Positions 1 through 8,486 of a DNA stretch of 64,000 nucleotides are shown piece after piece (the stretch's first letter is position 1; each line of letters begins with the position of its first letter). This stretch comes from Limnospira fusiformis SAG 85.79 (GTDB lineage Bacteria > Cyanobacteriota > Cyanobacteriia > Cyanobacteriales > Microcoleaceae), in assembly GCF_012516315.1 (NCBI RefSeq), contig NZ_CP051185.1, forward strand, positions 5,151,363 to 5,215,362, read 5' to 3'. Position numbers and translations under genes: made by a program. The notes under the pieces were generated by a model. That model did not search any database and was not told the DNA's origin. It was given only the letters and a program-made list of their open reading frames with translations.

Positions 1-1349
1 ATCGCAGAACCCACTAAAATAGCCGTAGGGGTAGCCAGTCCCAAAGCACAGGGACAAGCAATCACCAAAACAGCGATCGCCAATTTGAGACTCAATAGCA
101 AAGGTGCATCAACCGCCAAATTCACCCCTCCCGAGGTCATCACCTCCGGCCAAATTTTAGTGCCAATTGTGTACCAAAAAATGAGAGTCAGCGTCGCCAA
201 ACCCATGACCAGATAAGTAAAATATCCCGCCACCTTATCCGCCAAAAATTGAATCGGTGCTTTGCGAGTTTGAGCCGTTTCTACTAAACTGATAATTTGG
301 GCAACAGTAGTTTCTTCTCCCGTGCGAGTTGCCGCAATTATCAGCCCTCCCGACTGGTTTAAAGTTCCCGCAAAAACCATTAAATCCCGTTGTTTAGTCA
401 CTGGGAAAGACTCTCCCGTGAGCATCGACTCATCAACCGTACTACTCCCCATAATCACCCTACCATCAACGGGGATTTTCTCACCCGGAAAAACCTTAAC
501 CAAATCCCCCACCCGCACCTGTTCCGCCGGAACCTCCACCGTCGGAGATGACCAGGCGATCGCCGAATTTTCCTGAGTTAGTTCAGGTAGTTGTGTCGAG
601 AGAATCACCTGAGCCGTTGTCGGTTGCAAACCCCACAAAGCCTCAAAAGCCCTAGCCGCCCTAATTCTTGCTTGTTGTTCCAGGGTTTTTCCCAGCAAAA
701 TAAACCCCAACAGCATCACAGGTTCATCAAAGAAACACTCCCAACCCAACCGAGGAAATAACAGAGCCACCAAACTCGCAGTATAGGCGCTAATAGTCCC
801 CAATCCCACGAGGGTATTCATATTAGGAGCATTTCGCGCCAGACTACGCACGCCATCCACTATAAGCGATCGGCCTGGGAATAGTAAAGCCAAAGTGGCT
901 AACCCCCAGTGAAACCAAATACTACTCACTAGGGGAAGCCCTCCCCAAGCTATATGATGAAAGTGACCTATTCCCGACAGAAAAATCAGCACCCCACAAA
1001 TAATCACCCGCCCAATTTGGTCGCGCATTTCTTGGCGGTGACGTTCCTCAAAAGTCAGCTTTTGGTGAGCCGCAGACCCATAACGCAGTTGACTATTAAA
1101 CCCCGTTTCTGTTAAAATATCGGCCAGTTTTTGTGGATCGACTGTACCGGGTTCACATTCAACCGTCGCCACTTCCGTGGCTAAGTTAACCCGAACAGCA
1201 ATCACCCCCTGCTGCTGGTTTAGTTGACGTTCTACCGCCATCACACAACCAGCGCATTTCATTCCCCCAACATCCAAAATAATCGTCTGTGTGGGTAGGG
1301 TAGTCGAGGTTAACTGCTGCTCTGATGTAGTTTGGGGATTTAATTGCAT
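1..1349 (-). CDS. Copper-type P1B heavy-metal ATPase (N-terminal 449 residues, runs off the window)
   Basis: Inner- or thylakoid-membrane pump that moves Cu(I), or a related soft metal, using ATP. Translating the minus strand from ATG at 1349 gives an N-terminal metal-binding domain with GMKCAGC (CxxC at residues 32-35), then hydrophobic segments, the actuator motif TGES near residue 312, and the transmembrane metal-site motif CPCALGLATPTA near residues 432-443. The DKTG phosphorylation site and nucleotide-binding domain would lie left of base 1 and are not seen. One HMA domain plus a CPC motif is the pattern of cyanobacterial CtaA/PacS-type ATPases; which of the two cannot be decided from this half. 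It is divergent from the gene at 1493, with a 143-base gap. No frame problem in the visible part. Confidence 0.93.
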   Translation of the reverse strand, partial: MQLNPQTTSEQQLTSTTLPTQTIILDVGGMKCAGCVMAVERQLNQQQGVIAVRVNLATEVATVECEPGTVDPQKLADILTETGFNSQLRYGSAAHQKLTFEERHRQEMRDQIGRVIICGVLIFLSGIGHFHHIAWGGLPLVSSIWFHWGLATLALLFPGRSLIVDGVRSLARNAPNMNTLVGLGTISAYTASLVALLFPRLGWECFFDEPVMLLGFILLGKTLEQQARIRAARAFEALWGLQPTTAQVILSTQLPELTQENSAIAWSSPTVEVPAEQVRVGDLVKVFPGEKIPVDGRVIMGSSTVDESMLTGESFPVTKQRDLMVFAGTLNQSGGLIIAATRTGEETTVAQIISLVETAQTRKAPIQFLADKVAGYFTYLVMGLATLTLIFWYTIGTKIWPEVMTSGGVNLAVDAPLLLSLKLAIAVLVIACPCALGLATPTAILVGSA

Positions 1350-1492
1350 AGATATGGATACCCTAGATATCAGCTAATTTTGAGTTTTTGGGGGAGAAAC
1401 AGCCCGAAACCATCACGGGAATTGGTGAAACTTATCCCCAAATAATTGATAATTGTTGACTGTCTACTTTTAACTGTCAACTATAATCCCCC

Positions 1493-2827
1493 ATGTCTAC
1501 AACCATCGCCCTAATCGCCCATGATAGCCAACGAGAGGAACTGGTCAGCTTTGTAGAAGAGAATACTGTGGCTTTGTCCTTCTACGAACTAATCGCCCCA
1601 GAAAGGACCGCCCAATATCTCCTACAGGGAACGGGAGTAGAGGTGCAGGTGTTATCATCTCTCCATCACGGAGGAGATATTGAACTAGCCTATCGCATCC
1701 TACAGGAAACAGAAATCGCCGCTGTAATTTTCTTCCTCGATCCTGGTTTTAACTTATCCTCCCCCGAAATTCAAGTATTGATTCGCGCTTGTAACCTGCA
1801 AAATGTACCCCTAGCCACCAACCGCGCTACTGCTAGGGCTATGTTAAGCGGTCTCACCCGTAGTCGGTCGGCTTGTTTAATTTTTAACCCGGTTTCCGGG
1901 ACGGGGAACTCCCAACAGGACTTGGTTTTGATTCGACAATTGTTAGAACCCCATATATATCTCAAGGTATCCTTCACAACTCCTACCATTAGCGCCGAAC
2001 AGTTGGCTCAGGAAGCCGTTGAATCCGGGGTGGATATCGTTATTGCTTCTGGAGGGGATGGAACCGTCTCGGCGGTCGCTGGTGCGGTGATGGGAACAGA
2101 TATCCCTCTGGGTATCATTCCGCGCGGGACGGCTAATGCTTTTTGTATGGCTATGGGAATTCCTGGGAATATTCGCGGCGCTTGTAATAATATTATCGCT
2201 GGGTTAATTCGCACAGTTGACATTGCTACCTGTAACGCGCGCCCTATGATTCTATTGGCTGGAATTGGTTATGAAGCCGAAACCATTGATAAAGCTGATC
2301 GGGAAACTAAGCAGCGTTGGGGCGCTCTGGCTTATATAATGGCGGGATTACAACAACTCGATGAGCAAGTCCTTTTTGATACGGAAATCGAGATTGATGG
2401 AACTATCAGCCGAGTTCGTTCTGGTGCTGTCACTATTGCTAATGCGGCTCCGGCTACCTCAATTTTAGCTCAAGGTTTGGGAGAGGTTATCCCTAATGAT
2501 GGGAAGTTAGAGGTGTTGATTTTTGCTGCTAATCAAAACGAAAATCAGAAATTTACTAAAGTTAGGGCGATCGCTGGTATGGTAGAATTGTTTGGGTCGG
2601 CTTTGCTGAAAACCGGAACCCAGCGCGATCACATGATTGGGTTACGCGCCACTAACGTTAAGGTGAAAACTGAACCCCCTCAAAAAGTTGTCCTAGATGG
2701 TGAAATTATCGGGACTACACCCATAGAAATTCAATGTATTCCCAACGGGTTAAAGATTCTCGCACCGTCCGTTATTCCGCAAACCAGTGACCAGAACACT
2801 GAAACCTCAGAAAAGGCTGAGAGTTAA
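1493..2827 (+). CDS. Methylglyoxal-synthase-like domain fused to diacylglycerol/lipid kinase catalytic domain
   Basis: Two-domain 444-residue protein. Residues 1-120 resemble methylglyoxal synthase: HD at 10-11, GGD at 60-62 (equivalent to catalytic Asp71 of E. coli MgsA), FFLDP at 80-84 and the ATNxATA stretch. Residues about 125-430 are a DAGK/YegS-type lipid kinase with the nucleotide-binding GGDGT near 187-191 followed by GIIPRGTANAF. The kinase half should phosphorylate diacylglycerol or a related lipid at the membrane. In the synthase half the positions matching E. coli His98 and Asp101 read Ser89 and Glu92, so it may be a regulatory or altered domain and not an active synthase. This fusion is known in cyanobacteria. 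It ends 3 bases before the convergent gene at 2831. Confidence 0.88.
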   Translation: MSTTIALIAHDSQREELVSFVEENTVALSFYELIAPERTAQYLLQGTGVEVQVLSSLHHGGDIELAYRILQETEIAAVIFFLDPGFNLSSPEIQVLIRACNLQNVPLATNRATARAMLSGLTRSRSACLIFNPVSGTGNSQQDLVLIRQLLEPHIYLKVSFTTPTISAEQLAQEAVESGVDIVIASGGDGTVSAVAGAVMGTDIPLGIIPRGTANAFCMAMGIPGNIRGACNNIIAGLIRTVDIATCNARPMILLAGIGYEAETIDKADRETKQRWGALAYIMAGLQQLDEQVLFDTEIEIDGTISRVRSGAVTIANAAPATSILAQGLGEVIPNDGKLEVLIFAANQNENQKFTKVRAIAGMVELFGSALLKTGTQRDHMIGLRATNVKVKTEPPQKVVLDGEIIGTTPIEIQCIPNGLKILAPSVIPQTSDQNTETSEKAES

Positions 2828-2830
2828 CAG

Positions 2831-4594
2831 TTACCTCCCCCTCTCCTCTCCTTCTGTATCCTCAGAGTCCGAAGACTCCCAAAGTTCTGCGATCGCATCA
2901 TCAACCTGGCTATTTTCTAAGGGGGAATTATCGGATATTTTGGGGGTATCATTATCGGGTGGGGGGGTGATTTCATCCATAGCCGTTAAACTATCGGCTT
3001 CCCTATCCTCATCGGCTTCCCTATCCTCAGAGTCTCCCGACTCCAACAGTTCCGCAATGGTATAATCAACCTCGCTTTTTTCTGATGGGGAATTATCCGA
3101 TATTTTGGGGGTATCATTATCGGGTGGGGGGGTGATTTCATCCATAGCCGTTAAACTATCGGCTTCCCTATCCTGAGAGTCTGGCGACTCCAAAAGTTCC
3201 GCAATAGTCAGTTCAGCATCTGATGTAGTTTTAGGTCGCAACTGAGAGATTTGGATTTGTTCCAAACGGGGACCCTCGACTAACACCACCTTAAATTCTA
3301 GGTTGTGGTAGGTCAAGACTTCCCCAACGGCGGGGATTTTTTGCAGTTGATAGGTGAGAAAACCCCCCAAAGTTTGATACTCTTCATTTAAGGGTAAATC
3401 CAAATTTAACAGTTCGTTAACTTCCTCAACATCCAACTGAGCCTGGACTAAAAAAGTCTGGTCATCGACAAACTTAATATCCCCATCTTCCCCTTCGGCT
3501 AATTCCGAACCATCCCCAATAATTTCGGAGATTAAATCGTCAATGGTTACCAGTCCGGCTGTACCGCCAAACTCATCTACCACAATAGCCATTTCCTGTT
3601 GCGATCGCTGTATTAGGGGTAATAATTCACTGAGTAACATTTGCTCAGAAACAAACCGAGCCGCGCGAACCCAGGTTAAAATAGGTGTCTCCTCATCAAG
3701 CTGTCTTTCCGCTAAAGGTTTGGCTAAATCCCGAAAGTCTAAAATCCCCAAAATATCATCTAAGGATTCCCCCGTAATAGGGTAACGAGAATGGTTAGAA
3801 ACTGCCATTTCTTCTAGGAGGTTTTGAAAGGTGGCGGTATGAGGAAGCGAGACAATACTGGTGCGAGGAATCATCACCTCTTCAGTGAGTACATCCCCAA
3901 ATTCAAACACATTATTAAGTAGCTGTCTTTCCTCAGCTTCTAAACCCATGGATTCACTAGATGTAGTGATAATTAGCTGCAATTCTTCTGGGGTTACGCG
4001 GGTGTAAGGTTGTCCGGTGTAGTTAATTCCCAACAGACGCAATAACAGCCGGGTAGACTGATTTAAACACCAGACAAATGGCTTAAAAATTCGAGCGATC
4101 GCCAAAGAATAAGGGGCCCACATTCTGGCTATCTGTTCAGGATATAATAGCGCCAGAGATTTGGGGACTAATTCCCCCAGCACAATTTGCAGATAAGCCA
4201 GCATAAAAAAGGTGACAATGGAAATAGACAGGGAATGAGCCAGCCACCCTTGGAATTGGTATAAAGGAATTTGATTAAGTATCTGGCGAATCACCACCGC
4301 CATAGTTGATTCACCAATCCAACCCAAAGCCAGACTCGACAGCGTAATCCCAAATTGGGTAGTAGACAGCAATAAATCTATGCGTCTTTGTAATTGCTGA
4401 ACCGTGATAGCAGGTAAATCTCCTTCATCCACTAACTGGCTAATTCGCGATCGCCTTACCGACACCATCGAAAATTCAGCCGTCACAAAAAAGGCATTAA
4501 CAGCAATCAGCAAAAACACCGATAATAATCGCCCAAAAATATCCTGAGCCGTCAGCGTTAATCCTGATAAATCACCCAAGGAACTTGTATCCAT
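2831..4594 (-). CDS. CorC/HlyC (UPF0053) family membrane protein with CNNM, CBS pair and transporter-associated domain
   Basis: 587 residues. An N-terminal DUF21/CNNM membrane domain with four hydrophobic segments (about residues 15-200) is followed by two CBS domains (about 215-340, with the family's EVMIPRTSIV stretch) and a CorC/HlyC C-terminal domain (VDEFGGTAGLVTIDDLISEIIGD). Family members are implicated in divalent-cation export or homeostasis; the older name hemolysin is not functional evidence. The last 120 residues are unusual: an acidic, low-complexity tail containing two near-identical copies of a block with TAMDEITPPPDNDTPKISDN, interspersed with IAELLES-type motifs. Start is ATG 4594. 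Confidence 0.9.
   Translation of the reverse strand: MDTSSLGDLSGLTLTAQDIFGRLLSVFLLIAVNAFFVTAEFSMVSVRRSRISQLVDEGDLPAITVQQLQRRIDLLLSTTQFGITLSSLALGWIGESTMAVVIRQILNQIPLYQFQGWLAHSLSISIVTFFMLAYLQIVLGELVPKSLALLYPEQIARMWAPYSLAIARIFKPFVWCLNQSTRLLLRLLGINYTGQPYTRVTPEELQLIITTSSESMGLEAEERQLLNNVFEFGDVLTEEVMIPRTSIVSLPHTATFQNLLEEMAVSNHSRYPITGESLDDILGILDFRDLAKPLAERQLDEETPILTWVRAARFVSEQMLLSELLPLIQRSQQEMAIVVDEFGGTAGLVTIDDLISEIIGDGSELAEGEDGDIKFVDDQTFLVQAQLDVEEVNELLNLDLPLNEEYQTLGGFLTYQLQKIPAVGEVLTYHNLEFKVVLVEGPRLEQIQISQLRPKTTSDAELTIAELLESPDSQDREADSLTAMDEITPPPDNDTPKISDNSPSEKSEVDYTIAELLESGDSEDREADEDREADSLTAMDEITPPPDNDTPKISDNSPLENSQVDDAIAELWESSDSEDTEGEERGR
2922..3173. repeat. Direct duplication inside the acidic tail of the CorC-like gene
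   Basis: Two near-identical copies of about 88 bases, at about 2922-3010 and 3084-3173, differ at only a few positions. They preserve the reading frame and encode the two TAMDEITPPPDN-containing blocks, so the tail grew by in-frame tandem duplication. Confidence 0.85.
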
Positions 4595-4811
4595 ACAATT
4601 AATAATTAATAATTAACAATTAATAATTATTAATTACAGCTTTTGGGGGAATCATGCCATAGGCTTTCACTCGTCCATCTCTCCCCCTGGGTGAGGGATT
4701 TAGGGATATGATGCTGGAGAAACTATCACTATATTTCATGCTTATTGTTGTGTTTATCGGATGTGCTTATCGGAAGCATAACAATTATTAATTGTTCATT
4801 ATTAATTATTA

Positions 4812-4874
4812 ATTGTTCATTGTTCATTGTTCATTGTTCATTGTTCATTGTTCATTGCTCATTGTTCATTGTTA
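4812..4874. repeat. Nine-copy heptamer tandem repeat (ATTGTTC)
   Basis: Nine consecutive 7-base units ATTGTTC, with one variant (ATTGCTC) and a last unit ATTGTTA, directly after AT-rich TTAATTATTAATT sequence. The final unit contains the stop codon of the minus-strand gene ending at 4872. Short tandemly repeated heptamers are known in cyanobacterial genomes and change copy number by slippage. Confidence 0.9.
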
Positions 4875-5549
4875 TTGTGCCACAGGAATACCCGACATTT
4901 GTAATTGCAAATTTTGTTCTGGATAGTCCGTTAAACTGATAGCCAGTTCCTGAACATTATCTAGCAAAGCCGTAGAGATAGCAATAGTTCCAGTATAAGT
5001 TTGAGTCCCTGGTGGTAGTTGACCAGGTAGAGAATCTACACTAGCACTTAAAGCACGTCCCTGGTCATCAGTTACATTCAGGAAACTATAAAGAAACCGC
5101 ACTGATTGATCACTTTCGTTTTTGAGATTGACATTTAGCTGTAAAGAATTGCTGCGGCGTTGGGTGGAGGTGATTTCCATAGTGACACCCCCATCACTGC
5201 TAACAATAGGAAATGTAACTTGGTTAGTGGTTTCCGATCGCGCCTGATCCTCTTCTTTGGGTTTCTCCTGGGTTTGGGGTTGAGGAGGTGGGGTATCCGG
5301 ATCAACACCCCCGGCTGCTATGCGTTTTTTGACTTGAGCGATAATATCTTCTTCTCTGAGGAGTTTTACTCCCTCTTGACGGGAAGATGAGTTATTAATG
5401 CGATCGCTAATGTTGCTGGGTCGCACGTCTGGCTGAGTGATTTCCTTGAGTGCATCACGACCGAGTTTATATCCTGTCGAAGAACTGAAGATACCCGCTC
5501 CAAACATCATAACCAGCAGTACAATTGTCATGATTACTGTTGAATTCAA
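4872..5549 (-). CDS. Membrane-anchored hypothetical protein with extracytoplasmic beta-rich domain
   Basis: About 225 residues. The frame is open upstream to 5672, but AGGAG lies 6 bases before a TTG codon at 5549 and the protein then begins with a hydrophobic anchor (VIMTIVLLVMMFGAGIF), so I choose TTG 5549; ATG 5531 is the alternative. After the anchor comes a charged linker, a proline/glutamine-rich stretch (TPPPQPQTQEKPKEEDQ), then a domain of about 110 residues rich in alternating hydrophobics (LQLNVNLKNESDQSVRFLY) that resembles immunoglobulin-like or DUF-type folds. I do not recognise a family. Its stop lies in the heptamer repeat and a group II intron piece lies about 30 bases upstream of its start. 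Confidence 0.7.
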   Translation of the reverse strand: MNSTVIMTIVLLVMMFGAGIFSSSTGYKLGRDALKEITQPDVRPSNISDRINNSSSRQEGVKLLREEDIIAQVKKRIAAGGVDPDTPPPQPQTQEKPKEEDQARSETTNQVTFPIVSSDGGVTMEITSTQRRSNSLQLNVNLKNESDQSVRFLYSFLNVTDDQGRALSASVDSLPGQLPPGTQTYTGTIAISTALLDNVQELAISLTDYPEQNLQLQMSGIPVAQ

Positions 5550-5579
5550 GCTGATCTCCTGTGATACTATATATACTAT

Positions 5580-6236
5580 GTGCGAGACGTTCAGGCATGA
5601 AATAGGGTTGTAATACCCAAAATAACCGCCTGGTGGGGACTCCAACCCCTCGGTTGGATATAAGGAGCGCACTCCTGACCATCCTCATAACTGTTTATAT
5701 GTCCCGACGCTATGGTAGATAACTATTATAGCAAGGCAGGGAACTCAAGGTCATAAACCAACTGAGAAATCAGGGAGTAGAGAGTAACGGCGAAAGCCAC
5801 CCCCAGTTTTGGGAATCATAACCCCAGGATTGAAGCGGGGAACGGAAGGCTCCGAGGTGTAACCCAACACCGGAATCGAGACCACTGCCAACCATCCATG
5901 ATTAGGGAAACCGAATGTCCGGCTTGAACCATCGTAAATACAGAGTAGCGAAATAGGTTGACACGCTGCGATCAAAAGAGTAAGGAGAAAAAGTAGGAGG
6001 TTACCATTACTACCTACACAGACCTTTAAAAGTACCCCGGTGGAAAGGACAAATCTAACGATGGAATGCCCGTATAAACGGAACGTTTTAAGTCCTCCCG
6101 GACTCTAACTATCTGGTCGAGGTAGTTAGTAGTGACAAATGTAAGCGCAAGTCCTAGAGGATGTGAGATGTGACCAGAAGCCAACGCCCGGCTGTAATGG
6201 ACGGGAAATGCTAACAGGTCACGGTTTGATTGTAAG
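5580..6236 (+). ncRNA. Probable group II intron 5' half (domains I to III/IV), plus strand, ORF and 3' end missing
   Basis: The region begins GTGCG, the group II 5' consensus, which can pair with CGCAC near 5668. It carries many hairpins: CAGGC/GCCTG, GGGT/ACCC around 5610, AGTCC/GGACT and TAACTA/TAGTTA near 6090-6130, and a TGACC/GGTCA closing stem near 6170-6228, plus several GAAA-type loops. Its length, about 660 bases, fits the RNA segment before an intron-encoded reverse transcriptase. No protein is coded. It stops abruptly where the reversed intron end begins at 6237. Identification is by structure and motif only, with no domain V of its own in view. Confidence 0.5.
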
Positions 6237-6313
6237 ATTAGGGGTCGAGAGTGAAGTCACCTTCATCCCCTCCCATTCAGAACCGTGCATGAAAGTTTCC
6301 CTTCACACGGCTC
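6237..6313 (-). ncRNA. Group II intron domains V and VI (catalytic core and branch-point helix), minus strand
   Basis: The minus strand of 6280-6313 folds into a perfect 34-base domain V: a 9-base-pair lower stem with the AGC triad (GAGCCGTGT / GCACGGTTC), a 2-base AT bulge, a 5-base-pair upper stem and a GAAA tetraloop. The adjacent segment down to about 6241 forms domain VI with GGGG/CCCC ends and an unpaired A (in CGACCCC), the expected branch point, about 7 bases before the likely 3' splice site near 6237. It immediately follows the stop codon of the intron reverse transcriptase, the usual order. Confidence 0.93.
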
Positions 6314-6936
6314 CTAGTCTGATTGTTCCATTGTTAAGGATACAGCGTTGGCGTTGTCAAATGCCGTTTTATCATCATGACAGTGGCGGTGTAATAGCTG
6401 AAGGTTTTTATATTCGTCCTTTCCACCGTGGTTTCGAGGTATAATGTGGTCTACTTCAACTAAATCCGATGGTGCAAAATATTGCCCACACCAAGAACAC
6501 CTGCCTTTTTGCTTTTTGAGTAGCTTTGCTACTCTATTTGGCGTGTCGATTGCTTGTCCTTTCCTGGTTGCCCAGTAAGTCCAATTTCCGTCATATGGTG
6601 TTGCGTCAGGGCGTATTAGGGTGTGTCTAACAATCTGTGTCCAATTATGTTTCCATAGTTGAAGTCCGTCCTTAGTCTTGAATAACCAGGATTCCTGTCT
6701 TTCTTTCCCATGGCTAAGTTTAACCGTTCCTTTATGAAAGTAGTTTCCTAGCTTTTCATAGCTTGCCTTTCCGCATCTTGAGATTGTCCATGCCCGCAAC
6801 ATTTGCCAGATTATATTGTCTAGCTTACTGAAAGTCTCCATTGAGACGACCCCTGAGTAGTAATTTGACCATCCACGAATAATCGGGTTTAGTTTACTAA
6901 TCAGGGCTGATTGAGGTGCTGTTTTATGTTGTTTAA

Positions 6937-8170
6937 CTCAGTACAGGACAAAAAAGCTGAAAGTCTTAGCCAAAAGGGAATCTAGCCGAAAATTCTGAAG
7001 GGGGCGCTCCGGGCTGAGGTGAAAGTCGAGGGGTGGGGGGTAGCGCCAAGTTGGGGTGAGAGGGTTACATCGGAATTACCACAAACCAAACTTCCCTCTC
7101 ATGAACGAGCTTAACCGATTACGAGACACTTTGCGCCCTCACTTGCCCTGGCACGGGGCGAGATTAAACTTTGTCTGCCTGTTCCTGATGGCGCTATTCC
7201 AAACAAAGACGGTTAATCTGATGGAAATAGCGACTGTATTCGCAAATCCTGTGCAAATTTCCTCAAATTACCAGCGATTACAACGTTTTTTTCGGGAATT
7301 CAAATTTGACCGGGCAGAGATTGCCCGTTTCGTCGTTAGCCTCATTGACATTCCCCAACCTTGGACTCTTAGTCTCGACCGCACCTGTTGGTCTTTCGGT
7401 CAAACCCATTTCAACATCTTGATGTTGGCAGTCGTCCACGAGGGGATTGCCTTTCCCCTGCTGTGGACGATGCTTGACAAAAAGGGCAATAGCAACAGTG
7501 GCGAACGCATGGACTTATTCGACCGCTTCGAGGCACTATTTCCTGACGTGGAGGTGGCTTGTCTGACCGCTGACCGGGAATTTGTGGGGCGAGATTGGCT
7601 CTCGTATCTTCTCATCGACCCCGAGGTTCCTTTCCGCCTACGCATCCGCCACAGCGAGCTGATTAGTCCTAAGTTAGGAGGAACTCGGCGTAGCATGAAC
7701 GAATGTTTGATTCTCTGCGACCCGGAGAATTTCGCCAGCTTTCGGGTCGCCGTTGGGTTTGGGGACGGCAGGTTTACGTCATTGGCTCTCGTCTGGCTGA
7801 TTCGGGGGAGTTGTTGATTCTCATCACTAACGCTTGCCCCGAAACGGCCCTCCCCGACTATGCTCGGCGTTGGGGTATTGAAAACCTCTTCGGAGCCTTG
7901 AAGACTCGGGGCTTCTGTCTCGAATCGACTCACTTTAAGGACCCTGAGCGCTTGAGCCGTTTATTGGCTTTGCTTAGCCTGGCTTTTACTTGGGCTATGA
8001 AGGTGGGTTTGTGGATTCACCAAGGTTCACCCATTCCTTTGAAGGCTCACGGACGACGCTCCCAGAGTCTTTTCCGCACTGGCTTGGATTTTCTACGCCG
8101 CACTTTCTCTAATCTGCCTTTGTTTTCAGGGCGGTTTCACCAGGCTCTACAACTTTTGTCCTGTACTTAG
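6937..8170 (+). mobile_element. IS4-superfamily insertion sequence with 17-bp inverted ends and 9-bp target duplication
   Basis: Ends are CTCAGTACAGGACAAAA at left and the reverse complement of CTAAGTACAGGACAAAA at right, one mismatch in 17. Both ends are flanked by the direct repeat GTTGTTTAA (6928-6936 and 8171-8179), showing a simple transposition into the group II intron reverse-transcriptase gene. It contains one frameshifted transposase gene. Confidence 0.93.
7101..8170 (+). pseudogene. IS4-superfamily DDE transposase, frameshifted
   Basis: Start ATG at 7101 (MNELNRLRDTLRPH). The first frame carries the first two catalytic aspartates (LSLDRTCW and CLTADREFVG) and runs past 7740. The second frame carries the conserved Y-R-E-K region (YARRWGIENLFGALKTRGF), where the glutamate completes the DDE triad. 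The correct frame switches at about 7715-7735, near the codons for CDPENF / RPGEFRQLS, so a one-base indel separates the halves. A programmed shift is not excluded but there is no obvious slippery run. The stop TAG lies within the right inverted repeat. Confidence 0.85.
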
Positions 8171-8486
8171 GTTGTTTAATTACACCTTTTATCAGTTCTG
8201 TGTGGGCTTTGACTGCTTTGTTACTGGGTTTGATGTGAGTTTTATGACCGATTAATCGGTTTGTTGTCCCACCTATTTTTCCAGATTTATATTTTCCTGC
8301 TGGGTATTGCCTGATATTGAATCCGAGAAAATCCAACCCTGGTTCTTCAGTTTTGCCATTATACTCAATGGAATTGAGTGTATGACAGATTCGAGTCTTT
8401 CCAGGTTTAATCTCTAATCCTACAGGTTTTAGCCATTCGGAAATTGCAGTTTTGCACTGTTCAATGATTTCTAGTGATGGTGATAT

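Larger units (their letters stand above)
6314..8486 (-). pseudogene. ltrA: Group II intron reverse transcriptase/maturase with HNH domain, disrupted by an IS and 5'-truncated
   Basis: Intron-encoded protein that splices and mobilises the intron RNA. Two pieces survive. 8171-8486 encodes the end of the RT domain (GLEIKPGKTRICHTL, then LDFLGFNIRQYP). 6314-6936 encodes the maturase/thumb part (ALISKLNPIIRGWSNYYSG) and an HNH endonuclease (CSWCGQYF, VDHIIPRNHGG, LLHRHCHDDKT). An IS4-like element at 6937-8170 splits them; its 9-base target duplication joins the frames (LIKGVIKQ / KTAPQSALI). The first part of the protein is absent: an IS630 copy abuts at 8487 and the N-terminal RT motifs are not found beyond it. 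The protein cannot be functional as it stands. Confidence 0.92.
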
